Source: Siphonobacter sp047605205 (GTDB taxonomy: Bacteria; Bacteroidota; Bacteroidia; Cytophagales; Spirosomataceae). From it: a stretch of DNA of 64,000 nt. Position 1 is the first letter of the stretch, and every line of letters starts with the position of its first letter. A model generated the notes under the pieces. It was not told the DNA's origin. It ran no database searches and saw only the letters and a program-made list of their open reading frames with translations. The stretch is from the NCBI GenBank assembly GCA_047605205.1, contig JASGGE010000004.1:1-64000 (forward strand), read 5' to 3'. A program made the translations under genes and the position numbers. This document shows positions 16,833 through 24,526 of the stretch, in pieces.

Positions 16833-18482
16833 ATGCTTTCAAATTTGCTCATTCAGAATTATGCCCTGATCGAGTCGCTTGAGTTATCACCCAGTAGAGG
16901 ACTAAATATCATCACGGGAGAAACTGGAGCGGGTAAGTCTATCTTGCTGGGAGCCATTGGGCTTTTACTTGGAAATCGGGCCGATAGTAAAGTACTCTGG
17001 GATCCAACCAAAAAATGCATTATTGAAGGGCAATTTGATATCGCCGGTTACTTCATTGAACAACTTTTTGCTGAGGAAGAAATTGATTATGATCACAGCT
17101 GCATTATCCGGCGGGAAATCAGCCCTTCTGGGAAATCCAGAGCCTTTGTCAACGACACCCCCGTTAATCTGGAAACACTCCGCCGAATTGGTTCTCAATT
17201 AATGGACGTTCACTCCCAGCATGATTCTATTCTGTTAGGCTCTCAGGAATATCAACTTCAGATTATTGATACCTATGCCCAGAACGCAGCCATTCTGGAA
17301 CAATACAAAACACTTTTCCAGATTTTTCGACAGAAACAGGAAGCCTATGATCGTTTATTAGCCGAAGCAAAAGACATTCGAAAAGAATTCGATTATAATT
17401 CATTCTTATTCGACGAACTTAGTAAAGCCCGTTTTCAGGAAAATGAACAAACAGCCCTTGAACAGGAACTGGCGACTCTCGAAAACGCCGAAGAGATCAA
17501 ACAGCGGCTTGGTACAGCCATTGGGTATCTGAATAACCCTGACCAAAGTATTCTTGGCTGGTTACAAAGCGTACTGGGAAACCTCAACAGCATTAGCAAC
17601 TATGGTTTTGATTCTCTGCGAGACCGTGTACAGAGCTGTCTGATTGAACTAAAAGACGTTGCCTCTGAGCTGGAATCGGAAGAAGAGTCTGTAGAACTTG
17701 ATAATGAAAAAATTACGAGCATCCAGGAGCGACTGAGCTTAGTGTATACTCTTCAGAAAAAGCATAATGTTGATTCCATCGCCGGGCTATTGAATATTCA
17801 ATCAACGTTAGAGCAAAAAGTATCGAAAGTGCTTAATCTGGATGATGACATCGCCACAGCCGAAGTTGCCACCAGGCAAGCATGGCAGCAACTTCAGCAA
17901 GCAGCCCGTGAACTTTCCGATTCCCGAAGGGTTATTCTAAACGAAATACAAGATTTAGTTACTAGTCTACTGACTGACCTCGGGATTCCGAATGGCCGTT
18001 TGGTTATTGATCACCAAACCGTCAAACCAATGCCACAAGGCATTGATACCATTACGTTTCTATTCTCGGCTAACAAGGGCATCCAGCCCCGGCAATTACG
18101 TGAAGTAGCCTCTGGGGGCGAGTTTAGTCGCCTTATGCTGGCTATTAAATATATTCTGGCGAACAAACGCTCGCTACCAACAATCGTATTTGATGAGATT
18201 GATACGGGTATCTCAGGCGAAATAGCGATTAAAGTAGGGTCCATGATGCGTGATATGGCAAGAGAGCATCAGTTAATTGCCATTACCCACCTGCACCAGA
18301 TTGCGGCAAAAGGAGACTCTCATTATTTTGTTTATAAAGATCATTCTGCCGACCGTACCGTCTCGAGGATTCGGCAATTAACCACAGAAGAACGTGTTCT
18401 GGAAATTGCCCAGATGATTGGCGGAACCAAGCCTGCACAAGCCATCATTGACAATGCCCGCGAAATGCTTTCTGCTAATTAA
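16833..18482 (+). CDS. recN: DNA repair protein RecN
   Basis: I chose the ATG at 16833 because the RecN fold starts immediately (MLSNLLIQNYALIESLEL); a TTG upstream would add 15 non-family residues. The roughly 549-aa SMC-like ATPase has Walker A GETGAGKS (29-36) after the start, a central coiled coil, and near the C-terminus the ABC signature SGGEFSRLMLAIK and Walker B IVFDEIDTGISGE, followed by the ITHLHQIAA switch. RecN helps repair double-strand breaks by holding DNA ends. Its length is standard for the family. Confidence 0.95.
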   Translation: MLSNLLIQNYALIESLELSPSRGLNIITGETGAGKSILLGAIGLLLGNRADSKVLWDPTKKCIIEGQFDIAGYFIEQLFAEEEIDYDHSCIIRREISPSGKSRAFVNDTPVNLETLRRIGSQLMDVHSQHDSILLGSQEYQLQIIDTYAQNAAILEQYKTLFQIFRQKQEAYDRLLAEAKDIRKEFDYNSFLFDELSKARFQENEQTALEQELATLENAEEIKQRLGTAIGYLNNPDQSILGWLQSVLGNLNSISNYGFDSLRDRVQSCLIELKDVASELESEEESVELDNEKITSIQERLSLVYTLQKKHNVDSIAGLLNIQSTLEQKVSKVLNLDDDIATAEVATRQAWQQLQQAARELSDSRRVILNEIQDLVTSLLTDLGIPNGRLVIDHQTVKPMPQGIDTITFLFSANKGIQPRQLREVASGGEFSRLMLAIKYILANKRSLPTIVFDEIDTGISGEIAIKVGSMMRDMAREHQLIAITHLHQIAAKGDSHYFVYKDHSADRTVSRIRQLTTEERVLEIAQMIGGTKPAQAIIDNAREMLSAN

Positions 18483-18493
18483 ACTTCCCGATC

Positions 18494-18892
18494 ATGAAAA
18501 AAAATATCTGGCTAGTAGCCGCTATTTGCTCATTAATGGCTTGTGAAAATGCCGACCATAAAAAGCTGGAATCTCTTCAGAAAGAAGTAGAAAGCATGCA
18601 CGATAAACTCATGGGACCGTATATGGAGATTGAAGATCTTCGGACAGAAATTCGTCAGAAAATCAGTAAAGACACCACCGGACAGGCTCAGGCAGAGCTA
18701 ATTTTACTGGAGTTGACCCAGGCTGAAAAAGGAATGGATAACTGGATGAATAACTACAACGGTGATACCCTCGAAAACTTATCGGCAGAAGAAGGTGAAA
18801 AATACCTGCTTTCTGAAAAGAAAAAGGTAACCCAGGTTGAGTCACTCACTAATGCTAGTGTGGCTTCTGCCAAACAGTTTTTGAAGAAGTAA
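18494..18892 (+). CDS. small lipoprotein with coiled-coil helix
   Basis: This 132-aa protein has a signal with lipobox-like LMAC (Cys17) and a mature part that is almost entirely charged helix, including KLESLQKEVESMHDKLMGP and a WMNNYNGDT motif. The family is found in Cytophagales and is sometimes labelled viral A-type inclusion protein because of its coiled coil, which carries no functional meaning. It is 11 bp after recN and 14 bp before the Sco gene, so it probably shares their transcript. The function is unknown; a role beside the Sco copper chaperone is only suggested by position. Confidence 0.7.
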   Translation: MKKNIWLVAAICSLMACENADHKKLESLQKEVESMHDKLMGPYMEIEDLRTEIRQKISKDTTGQAQAELILLELTQAEKGMDNWMNNYNGDTLENLSAEEGEKYLLSEKKKVTQVESLTNASVASAKQFLKK

Positions 18893-18906
18893 TCCGCGTA
18901 CTTACC

Positions 18907-19554
18907 ATGAAACTAGTTCCTCTTTATTACTTACTCGTTCTGCTTTGCTTTGCCTGCAAGACTGAAACGACCCGTTTACCAATTCTTGGCCCCCGAAATG
19001 GAATAGCTACTCAGGTGATAAACGGAAAAAGTGTTACCGATACCGTTTATCATCAGATTCCTGATTTTGCTTTCGCCAGTCAATATGGGGATACGGTTAC
19101 CGCTAAAAATTATGAAGGGAAAATCTATATCGCTGATTTTTTCTTTACTACCTGCCCCACTATTTGCCCTAAAATGACAGGAGAAATGCGGAAACTCTAC
19201 GAAAAATACAAAGATGATCCGAAGGTTATGTTTGTATCTTTTTCCATTGATCCAAAACGTGATAGCGTAGGCCGGCTTAAAGAATTTGCTACCGACCTGG
19301 GTGTTTATGGACAAAAACAGTGGTATTTCTTAACGGGTGACCGTAAAGCTATTTTTGATCTGGGGCAGCAAGGTTATTTTGTCACCGCAAAAGAAGATTC
19401 GGCCGAACCTGGTGGAATTCTGCACAGTGGAGCATTCATATTGGTTGATACGGAAAAACGCATTCGGGGTATCTATGACGGTACAAAAGATGAAGTAATT
19501 GCGGAAGTACATGAAGCGATTACTCTGTTGAAGAAAGAAGAAAAAACAGAATAA
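18907..19554 (+). CDS. SCO1/SenC family copper chaperone, lipoprotein
   Basis: This 215-aa thioredoxin-fold protein begins with a lipoprotein signal (LCFAC, Cys17). The copper-binding CxxxC pair is present in FFTTCPTICPKM (Cys83 and Cys87), and the distal histidine ligand is in GILHSGAFILVD. Sco proteins deliver copper to the CuA site of cytochrome oxidase or act in thiol redox on the outer face of the inner membrane. The length fits the family. It follows a helical lipoprotein and precedes a RidA gene 10 bp later, indicating an operon. Confidence 0.92.
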   Translation: MKLVPLYYLLVLLCFACKTETTRLPILGPRNGIATQVINGKSVTDTVYHQIPDFAFASQYGDTVTAKNYEGKIYIADFFFTTCPTICPKMTGEMRKLYEKYKDDPKVMFVSFSIDPKRDSVGRLKEFATDLGVYGQKQWYFLTGDRKAIFDLGQQGYFVTAKEDSAEPGGILHSGAFILVDTEKRIRGIYDGTKDEVIAEVHEAITLLKKEEKTE

Positions 19555-19564
19555 TGTCCTTTTT

Positions 19565-19954
19565 ATGTTTGAACGCAAAAATATTTTAACCGGCTCTCCC
19601 TGGGAAGATAAAGTAGGCTACTGCCGGGCTGTCCGTCTGGGTAATATCATTGAAGTTGCCGGAACCGTCGCTATTGTAGATGGTGACCAGGTTAAAGCAA
19701 ATGATGCTTACGCCCAAACGAAAAATATCATCGAGCGAATTGCAAAAGTGCTTGAAGAGGCCGGAGCTGGTTTATCAGATGTCGTACGGACGCGTATGTT
19801 TACGACCGATATTAACCTATTCGACGAAATTGGGCGTGCTCATGGTGAATTTTTCAGCACCATCAAACCCACTACGAGCATGTACGAAATTAACCGCTTA
19901 GTTGCTCCGGAGTATCTAATTGAAATGGAATTTACGGCAATCGTACAAGAATAA
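19565..19954 (+). CDS. RidA/YjgF family protein
   Basis: This 129-aa protein has the YjgF/YER057c/UK114 trimeric barrel pattern: GYCRAVRLGNIIEVAGTVA, QTKNIIERIAKVLEEAGAGLSDVVRT split across the central helix, and the conserved arginine in RTRMFTTDI. Members deaminate reactive enamines and imines, although many relatives have other or unknown roles. The family tail normally reads like LVxxxxLIEIExxAxx, and LVAPEYLIEMEFTAIV here agrees. It is the last gene of the recN-Sco run, before a bidirectional terminator. Confidence 0.88.
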   Translation: MFERKNILTGSPWEDKVGYCRAVRLGNIIEVAGTVAIVDGDQVKANDAYAQTKNIIERIAKVLEEAGAGLSDVVRTRMFTTDINLFDEIGRAHGEFFSTIKPTTSMYEINRLVAPEYLIEMEFTAIVQE

Positions 19955-19970
19955 GCCCGTTTTATAAGTA

Positions 19971-20005
19971 AAGAAGCAGCCCGGCAAATACCGGACTGCT
20001 TCTTT
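19971..20005. terminator. bidirectional terminator
   Basis: AAGAAGCAG-CCCGG pairs with CCGG-A-CTGCTTCTT around a 6-nt loop, with A and T runs at the ends. It lies between convergent genes. Confidence 0.75.
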
Positions 20006-20019
20006 CTATTCTGTGCCTA

Positions 20020-21513
20020 CTACTGATGTTCTTCACGTAGCAGATCATTCACTGTCTTTACAGGATTGAATGTAATCAATGGAACTTCCACAAAAAGAGT
20101 ATTCCAGTTTGACATTGAGCCATTCCATAAACCGGGTAACTCCTGAGCTTTCAAATCTTTCCCATCTTTCGATTTCTGCGTACTGAAACCCGTAAGGGGG
20201 TCACGGAATTCCAGTAAGTTAAAAAATCTGTTTTTATAGTCTTTCCAGGAACAAACCAGATCGACCGGATTAAAGTGGGTAGCCTTCAGGAATTTGTCTT
20301 TTTGTTTTTCATCCCCCATATCCACCTGAGCAGATTCAACAATTTGCAACTGACTGGTTCCATCCGAACTTTTCGCCCAGAAGGGCCCACCGCCCGGCTC
20401 GCCTACGTTCTGAACCATGCCACATACCCTGATCGGACGATTTAGTTTTGATTCAAAGTAAGCCACCACTTTTTCAACGGACCATTCATAAAAACCTTCT
20501 GGTGGTTCTACACAAAGTACTTTCCGCAAAAATTCATCAATTTCGGCCATTAAAGGCTGGCTAGTGTCACCATTTTCCAGCCGATTTAGATAAGCAAAAA
20601 TGCGTTCACGCGTTTGCAATAATGTGCCTGCAATGGCTCGCTTGTAAATGGTGGTCGTATTTTTGATCCGGTCTGGTACAACATTGTCAATATTTTTAAT
20701 AAAAACCAGATCCGCCTGAATATCATTTAAATTCTCCAGTAAGGCACCGTGCCCGGCCGGCCGGAATAGTAGGCTACCATCTTTTTCACGGAATGGCGTA
20801 TTGTCCAGATTGACCGCTATAGTATCCGTTGATAATTTTTGTTCCGAGAAATCAATACCAAAGCCTAGATTATGGCGTTCTGCATATTCAGGAGCCTTTT
20901 CTGAAATTAATTCCGCAAATTTGGGTTTGTGTTCAGGCGATACCGTGAAGTGAATATTTACTTCGCCTTTCGAACGGGCGTAGGTAGCACCCTCAACCAA
21001 ATGCTCTTCCACGGGAGTCCGGTTTTCTTCCGGATATCGATGAAATTTCAGAAGGCCTTTAGGTAAATTGCCGTAGCCCAGGCCTTTGTCCGTCAGAAAA
21101 TAGCAGATAATAGTAGGCTTATCCGCTGTTTCAATATCCAGGCCGTCTTGAGCAAGTGCCGCTTTCAGATCATCATAAAAAGCGAACTCGCCGAGTCGTT
21201 CAAAGAATTGATCAACCGATTTATCCGTTTTTCCAGCCTCTAAAAAAGCAAATAATGATTTGAACATACGGGTGGCGGCTCCGGATGCTGGCACAAATTT
21301 AACAATGTTAAGTACAGGCACGAATTCTTCGTACGTATCCATAGCAGCCTGAATTTGATCATCCGTCAGCCGAAGAATTCCGTCATTGATGGTAGCTGCC
21401 CGTGTCAAATTCATCCACGGAAAACCATCCCTGAAGTATTGAATCTGATTTTTAACGGTTTGAAGGTCAATACCTTTCGATTTAATCTGTTCTAGGTCTT
21501 TTTCTGAAAACAT
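20020..21513 (-). CDS. DUF4301 family protein
   Basis: This 497-aa cytosolic protein of the Bacteroidota-specific DUF4301 family has the recognisable N-terminal stretch MFSEKDLEQIKSKGI, the central KFVPASGAATRMFK motif near 93-106, a FHRYPEENRTPVEEHL segment and a C-terminal GLWNGSMSNWNT region. The phosphate-loop-like SGAATRMFK and HRYPEE sequences recall sugar-nucleotide transferases, but no known catalytic set is complete, so the function is unknown. It is a single gene, convergent with ridA and divergent from the next gene. Confidence 0.85.
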   Translation of the reverse strand: MFSEKDLEQIKSKGIDLQTVKNQIQYFRDGFPWMNLTRAATINDGILRLTDDQIQAAMDTYEEFVPVLNIVKFVPASGAATRMFKSLFAFLEAGKTDKSVDQFFERLGEFAFYDDLKAALAQDGLDIETADKPTIICYFLTDKGLGYGNLPKGLLKFHRYPEENRTPVEEHLVEGATYARSKGEVNIHFTVSPEHKPKFAELISEKAPEYAERHNLGFGIDFSEQKLSTDTIAVNLDNTPFREKDGSLLFRPAGHGALLENLNDIQADLVFIKNIDNVVPDRIKNTTTIYKRAIAGTLLQTRERIFAYLNRLENGDTSQPLMAEIDEFLRKVLCVEPPEGFYEWSVEKVVAYFESKLNRPIRVCGMVQNVGEPGGGPFWAKSSDGTSQLQIVESAQVDMGDEKQKDKFLKATHFNPVDLVCSWKDYKNRFFNLLEFRDPLTGFSTQKSKDGKDLKAQELPGLWNGSMSNWNTLFVEVPLITFNPVKTVNDLLREEHQ

Positions 21514-21582
21514 GGTAATAATGGATGATTACACAAACATTTTATAAAACACTTAAGGCCCAGGAAGAAAAACTCCGAAAAG

Positions 21583-22497
21583 ATGGTTAAAGTTTTTAAA
21601 AAAATTTCGATACTACGCGTATTCCCGTCTAAAATAATTATGATGACCATACTCGGCTTACTTGCCTGTAGGGATAATACGTCAGATCCGCTAAGTACGT
21701 CCTTTGGCTCTGCAGTGGATCGGGGAACCTTCGATAACAGTGAAATTGATGAAGCATCAGGCTTAATTATCAGTCGTATTAATAAACAATATGCCTGGAC
21801 TCATAACGATTCGGGTGATCAAAGCCGAATTTTTTTAATTGATGTGACCAATGCTCAGTATAAGGCTACCGTAACGATTGCCAATGCCACCAACGTAGAT
21901 TGGGAAGATATTGCCGCTTCGTACTATAATGGAGTAGCTACGTTGTATGTAGGAGACATTGGAGGCAATAATGGCGAATTGACCAGTCATGCCATTTATC
22001 GCTTTGCAGAGCCCAACCCAGTTGAGCTTTCGGGAACGTCTACGGTAAATGATGTCGATAAAATCACTTTTCAGTATCCAGATGGCACCTGGGACGCCGA
22101 GGCCTTACTCGTTGATCAGCAAACGCAGGATATTTACATCATTTCCAAACTAGATTCGGGAGCCAAGCTTTATAAACTGGCGTATCCACAATCAACTACG
22201 GAACTGATTACCGCTGAATACGTAGCAGATTTATCCCAATCCCTTATAACGGCTGGCGATATTTCGATTGATAATCAGGAAATTATTATTAAAAATTATT
22301 TAACCGTTTATTACTGGCAAAGAGGTACTAACGAAACTATTGCTTCAACCCTTCAGCGTTCACCAAAAATTTTACCTTACTATCCAGAACCACAAGGCGA
22401 AGCCGTAGCTTTTGCCACCGACAGCTCGGGATACTATACAACTGGTGAAACCCGCAATGGTGTAACTGCACATCTGTATTTTTACCCCCGTCAATAA
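21583..22497 (+). CDS. predicted lipoprotein with beta-propeller-like repeats
   Basis: This 304-aa protein has a signal ending in LGLLAC (Cys29), so it is probably a lipoprotein; an internal ATG pair near codon 20 could be the true start. The mature part starts with repeated blade-like motifs: DEASGLIISR, AWTHNDSGDQSRIFLIDV, VDWEDIAASY, YVGDIGGNNGE, WDAEALLVDQQTQDIYIISK, and later EAVAFATDSSGYYTTGE. Such NHL/SdiA-regulated-like repeats form exported propellers of unknown ligand. It lies 9 bp before tadA and may be co-transcribed with it. Confidence 0.65.
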   Translation: MVKVFKKISILRVFPSKIIMMTILGLLACRDNTSDPLSTSFGSAVDRGTFDNSEIDEASGLIISRINKQYAWTHNDSGDQSRIFLIDVTNAQYKATVTIANATNVDWEDIAASYYNGVATLYVGDIGGNNGELTSHAIYRFAEPNPVELSGTSTVNDVDKITFQYPDGTWDAEALLVDQQTQDIYIISKLDSGAKLYKLAYPQSTTELITAEYVADLSQSLITAGDISIDNQEIIIKNYLTVYYWQRGTNETIASTLQRSPKILPYYPEPQGEAVAFATDSSGYYTTGETRNGVTAHLYFYPRQ

Positions 22498-22506
22498 AAT
22501 AAGTGT

Positions 22507-22986
22507 GTGAATTTGCTTCTTTTCTCAGAAGTACTTACTACAAGAAACGTGTTATTAAGTGATGAATCATACATGCGGGTTGCTCTTCAGTTGGCTGAAC
22601 AGGCTGCTGAAGCCGGGGAAATTCCAGTAGGTGCTGTAGTCGTTTGCCGAAATCGCATTATTGGCAAAGGGGTTAACCAGACCGAAACCCTGAAAGATGT
22701 CACCGCTCATGCCGAAATCATAGCCATTACTGCTGCCAGCCAACACCTTCATTCAAAATTTCTGAAGGATTGTACACTCTATGTAACCCTGGAGCCCTGC
22801 GTGATGTGTGCAGGAGCTTTATACTGGTCACAACTTGGCCGCCTGGTTTACGCAGCCACAGACGAAAAACGTGGTTTCTCAGGCATAGGCTCTTTATTAC
22901 ATCCAAAAACTAAACTACAAACGGGTATTCTGGCGGAAGAAGCCCAGCAGCTGTTATTACAATTTTTTCAGCGACTTCGCCCCTAA
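22507..22986 (+). CDS. tadA: tRNA-specific adenosine deaminase
   Basis: This 159-aa zinc deaminase converts A34 to inosine in tRNA-Arg(ACG). The CDA motifs are complete: the zinc histidine and proton-shuttle glutamate in TAHAEIIAI and the paired cysteines in LEPCVMCAGAL. Strand and helix order (IPVGAVVVCRNRIIGKG) match TadA. The frame opens at a GTG at 22507; an internal GTG at 22549 would start MLLSDESYMRVALQL, closer to the usual TadA N-terminus, and may be the true start. Confidence 0.9.
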   Translation: MNLLLFSEVLTTRNVLLSDESYMRVALQLAEQAAEAGEIPVGAVVVCRNRIIGKGVNQTETLKDVTAHAEIIAITAASQHLHSKFLKDCTLYVTLEPCVMCAGALYWSQLGRLVYAATDEKRGFSGIGSLLHPKTKLQTGILAEEAQQLLLQFFQRLRP

Positions 22987-23104
22987 TCAAAAAATTTAGC
23001 TTTTCTCAGGAACTCTTTCCACTTTGGAATACCTTTTTCCACAAAAGCTCTAGTACTACACTAGACGATCGTATTTTTTATGTTCATTTAATATTTAACC
23101 AATT

Positions 23105-23713
23105 ATGGCCTTTGAACTTGCTCCTCTGCCCTACGCTGCTGATGCGTTAGAACCTCATTTTGATGCTCAAACGATGACTATTCACCATGATCGTCACCAT
23201 CAAACCTATGTTACGAATTTGAATAATGCCGTAGCAGGAACGGAGAACGAGGGTAAAACACTGGAAGATCTGATCACTACGGTAAGTACTCTTCCGGTAG
23301 CGATTCGTAATAATGGTGGCGGTCACTGGAACCACACCTTTTTCTGGAATATTCTCTCACCAAGTGGTGGCGGTACTCCAAAAGGTGATTTAGCGGCTGC
23401 TATCGATACCAAATTCGGCTCATTTGATACCTTCAAAGATGAATTTAAAAAAGCAGCAACTGGCCGTTTTGGTTCTGGCTGGGCCTGGTTAATTGTAGGT
23501 GAAGATGGTGAGTTAGCGATTACCTCTACCCCTAATCAGGACAACCCATTAATGGACCTGGCGGAGAAAAAAGGTACGCCTATCATTGGCCTGGATGTAT
23601 GGGAACATGCCTATTACCTGAAGTATCAGAATAAACGCCCCGATTACATAGATGCATTCTGGAGTGTAGTAAGCTGGGATGTGGCCGAAACTAATTTTCA
23701 GGCGGCTAAGTAA
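23105..23713 (+). CDS. sodA: superoxide dismutase [Mn/Fe]
   Basis: This 202-aa protein disproportionates superoxide in the cytosol. Metal ligands of the Fe/Mn family are visible: His27 in MTIHHDRHHQTY, the second histidine in GGHWNHTFFWN, and the aspartate and histidine in LDVWEHAYYLKYQNKRPDY. Length and sequence are typical. Whether manganese or iron is used cannot be settled by eye. A weak AT hairpin at 23737-23754 follows. Confidence 0.95.
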   Translation: MAFELAPLPYAADALEPHFDAQTMTIHHDRHHQTYVTNLNNAVAGTENEGKTLEDLITTVSTLPVAIRNNGGGHWNHTFFWNILSPSGGGTPKGDLAAAIDTKFGSFDTFKDEFKKAATGRFGSGWAWLIVGEDGELAITSTPNQDNPLMDLAEKKGTPIIGLDVWEHAYYLKYQNKRPDYIDAFWSVVSWDVAETNFQAAK

Positions 23714-23774
23714 GTTCTCTCTTCTGGCAGCTAAGGCAAAAACATAAGTTTTTGTGAGTTACTTGGCGTTTTAC

Positions 23775-23806
23775 TTGCATAATGGGAGCCCAATACGCTA
23801 TATTTG
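23775..23806 (+). promoter_or_regulatory. Bacteroidota-type promoter for tRNA-His
   Basis: TTG at 23775-23777 and TATATTTG at 23799-23806 are 21 bp apart, the same arrangement as upstream of tRNA-Gly. The -7 box overlaps an 11-bp perfect inverted repeat (23783-23793 with 23804-23814). Confidence 0.75.
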
Positions 23807-23817
23807 GGCTCCCAAAC

Positions 23818-23892
23818 GGAGAATGTAGCTCAGCCGGTTAGAGCACCAGATTGTGGTTCTGGGGGTCGCGGGTTCGAACCCCGTCTTTCTCC
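23818..23892 (+). tRNA. tRNA-His (GTG anticodon)
   Basis: The anticodon stem CCAGA/TCTGG encloses TTGTGGT, giving GTG. G at 23818 can serve as the G-1 typical of tRNA-His, facing C at 23892. Acceptor positions 1-7 (23819-23825) pair with 23885-23891 except for one U-U opposition at position 6:67. The T arm has TTCGAAC. CCA is not encoded. Promoter and terminator flank it closely, so it is a single-gene unit. Confidence 0.93.
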
Positions 23893-23898
23893 CTCGTC

Positions 23899-23932
23899 AA
23901 CCTGACAGGTCTAATACTTGTCAGGTTTTTTT
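23899..23932 (+). terminator. intrinsic terminator after tRNA-His
   Basis: AACCTGACA (23899-23907) pairs with TGTCAGGTT (23919-23927) and is followed by a T-run to 23932. Confidence 0.85.
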
Positions 23933-24209
23933 ATTTTCCTGCATTTGGATCTTCCGGTTCCCTCCCTAATTTCACTTGAATAATAGTTTCTATTTATACA
24001 ACCTTACGCCGGTTAGGTCTGTCGTTTTTAATGGCAATATCCTTCTCTCTAATTTTACCCCATTTTATGAATAATTTGTTTTTGTGGGATATAATTGTAC
24101 AAGTGTTGATCGTTATTAAAAATACTTGTTATCCTTTATAATAGCCTATTTTACTGTACGAGCATTTATACAATTTGTGGTTTGGAGCAGGTATTAAAGC
24201 TCGTACACC

Positions 24210-24423
24210 ATGGAAACAACGCCATAATCTGATCATCGTACGTATTCCGATCAGGATTTGAAGACCATTCTGAACGTCGTAGTCTTTTCAGGTTATAAAA
24301 TCTTTAAAATTGCCCGTTTATCGCTACAACAAATTCAAACGGAAGTTCAATTATTATCAGATCAAGTCTTTAACCTTAGCTGCTCTGGATAGAGAGCTGT
24401 TTGAACGTTTTCCTGAAACATAA
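24210..24423 (+). pseudogene. candidate decayed small gene (about 71 codons)
   Basis: An ATG at 24210 opens METTP, followed by an in-frame TAA. The same frame then runs open for more than 50 codons with protein-like sequence, including YSDQDLKTILNVVVFSGYK and IARLSLQQIQTEVQLLS. Near NLSCSG a 1-base frame change is needed to continue as LAALDRELFERFPET, ending at TAA 24421-24423. The 214-nt length fits one frameshift. No family is recognised. The remainder of 23933-24209 is AT-rich without features I can support. Confidence 0.4.
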
Positions 24424-24446
24424 AAAACCGGGTATCGCTACCCGGT
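24422..24446 (-). terminator. terminator of the TonB receptor gene
   Basis: A perfect 8-bp stem (ACCGGGTA with TACCCGGT) around TCGC has, on the minus strand, a run of six T immediately after it. It lies 80 bp downstream of the minus-strand receptor gene. Confidence 0.75.
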
Positions 24447-24526
24447 CTCATAAATTTCATAAAATTAATAGGGTACTAGTTGAACGATCGTTACTATTTT
24501 TAAAACAAGAGATTCTTCTCTCACGA

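Noticed and set aside
23737..23754. AT-only hairpin after sodA as a terminator
   Set aside because: The stem is only 7 AT-rich pairs and lacks a T-run; it is noted but not called.
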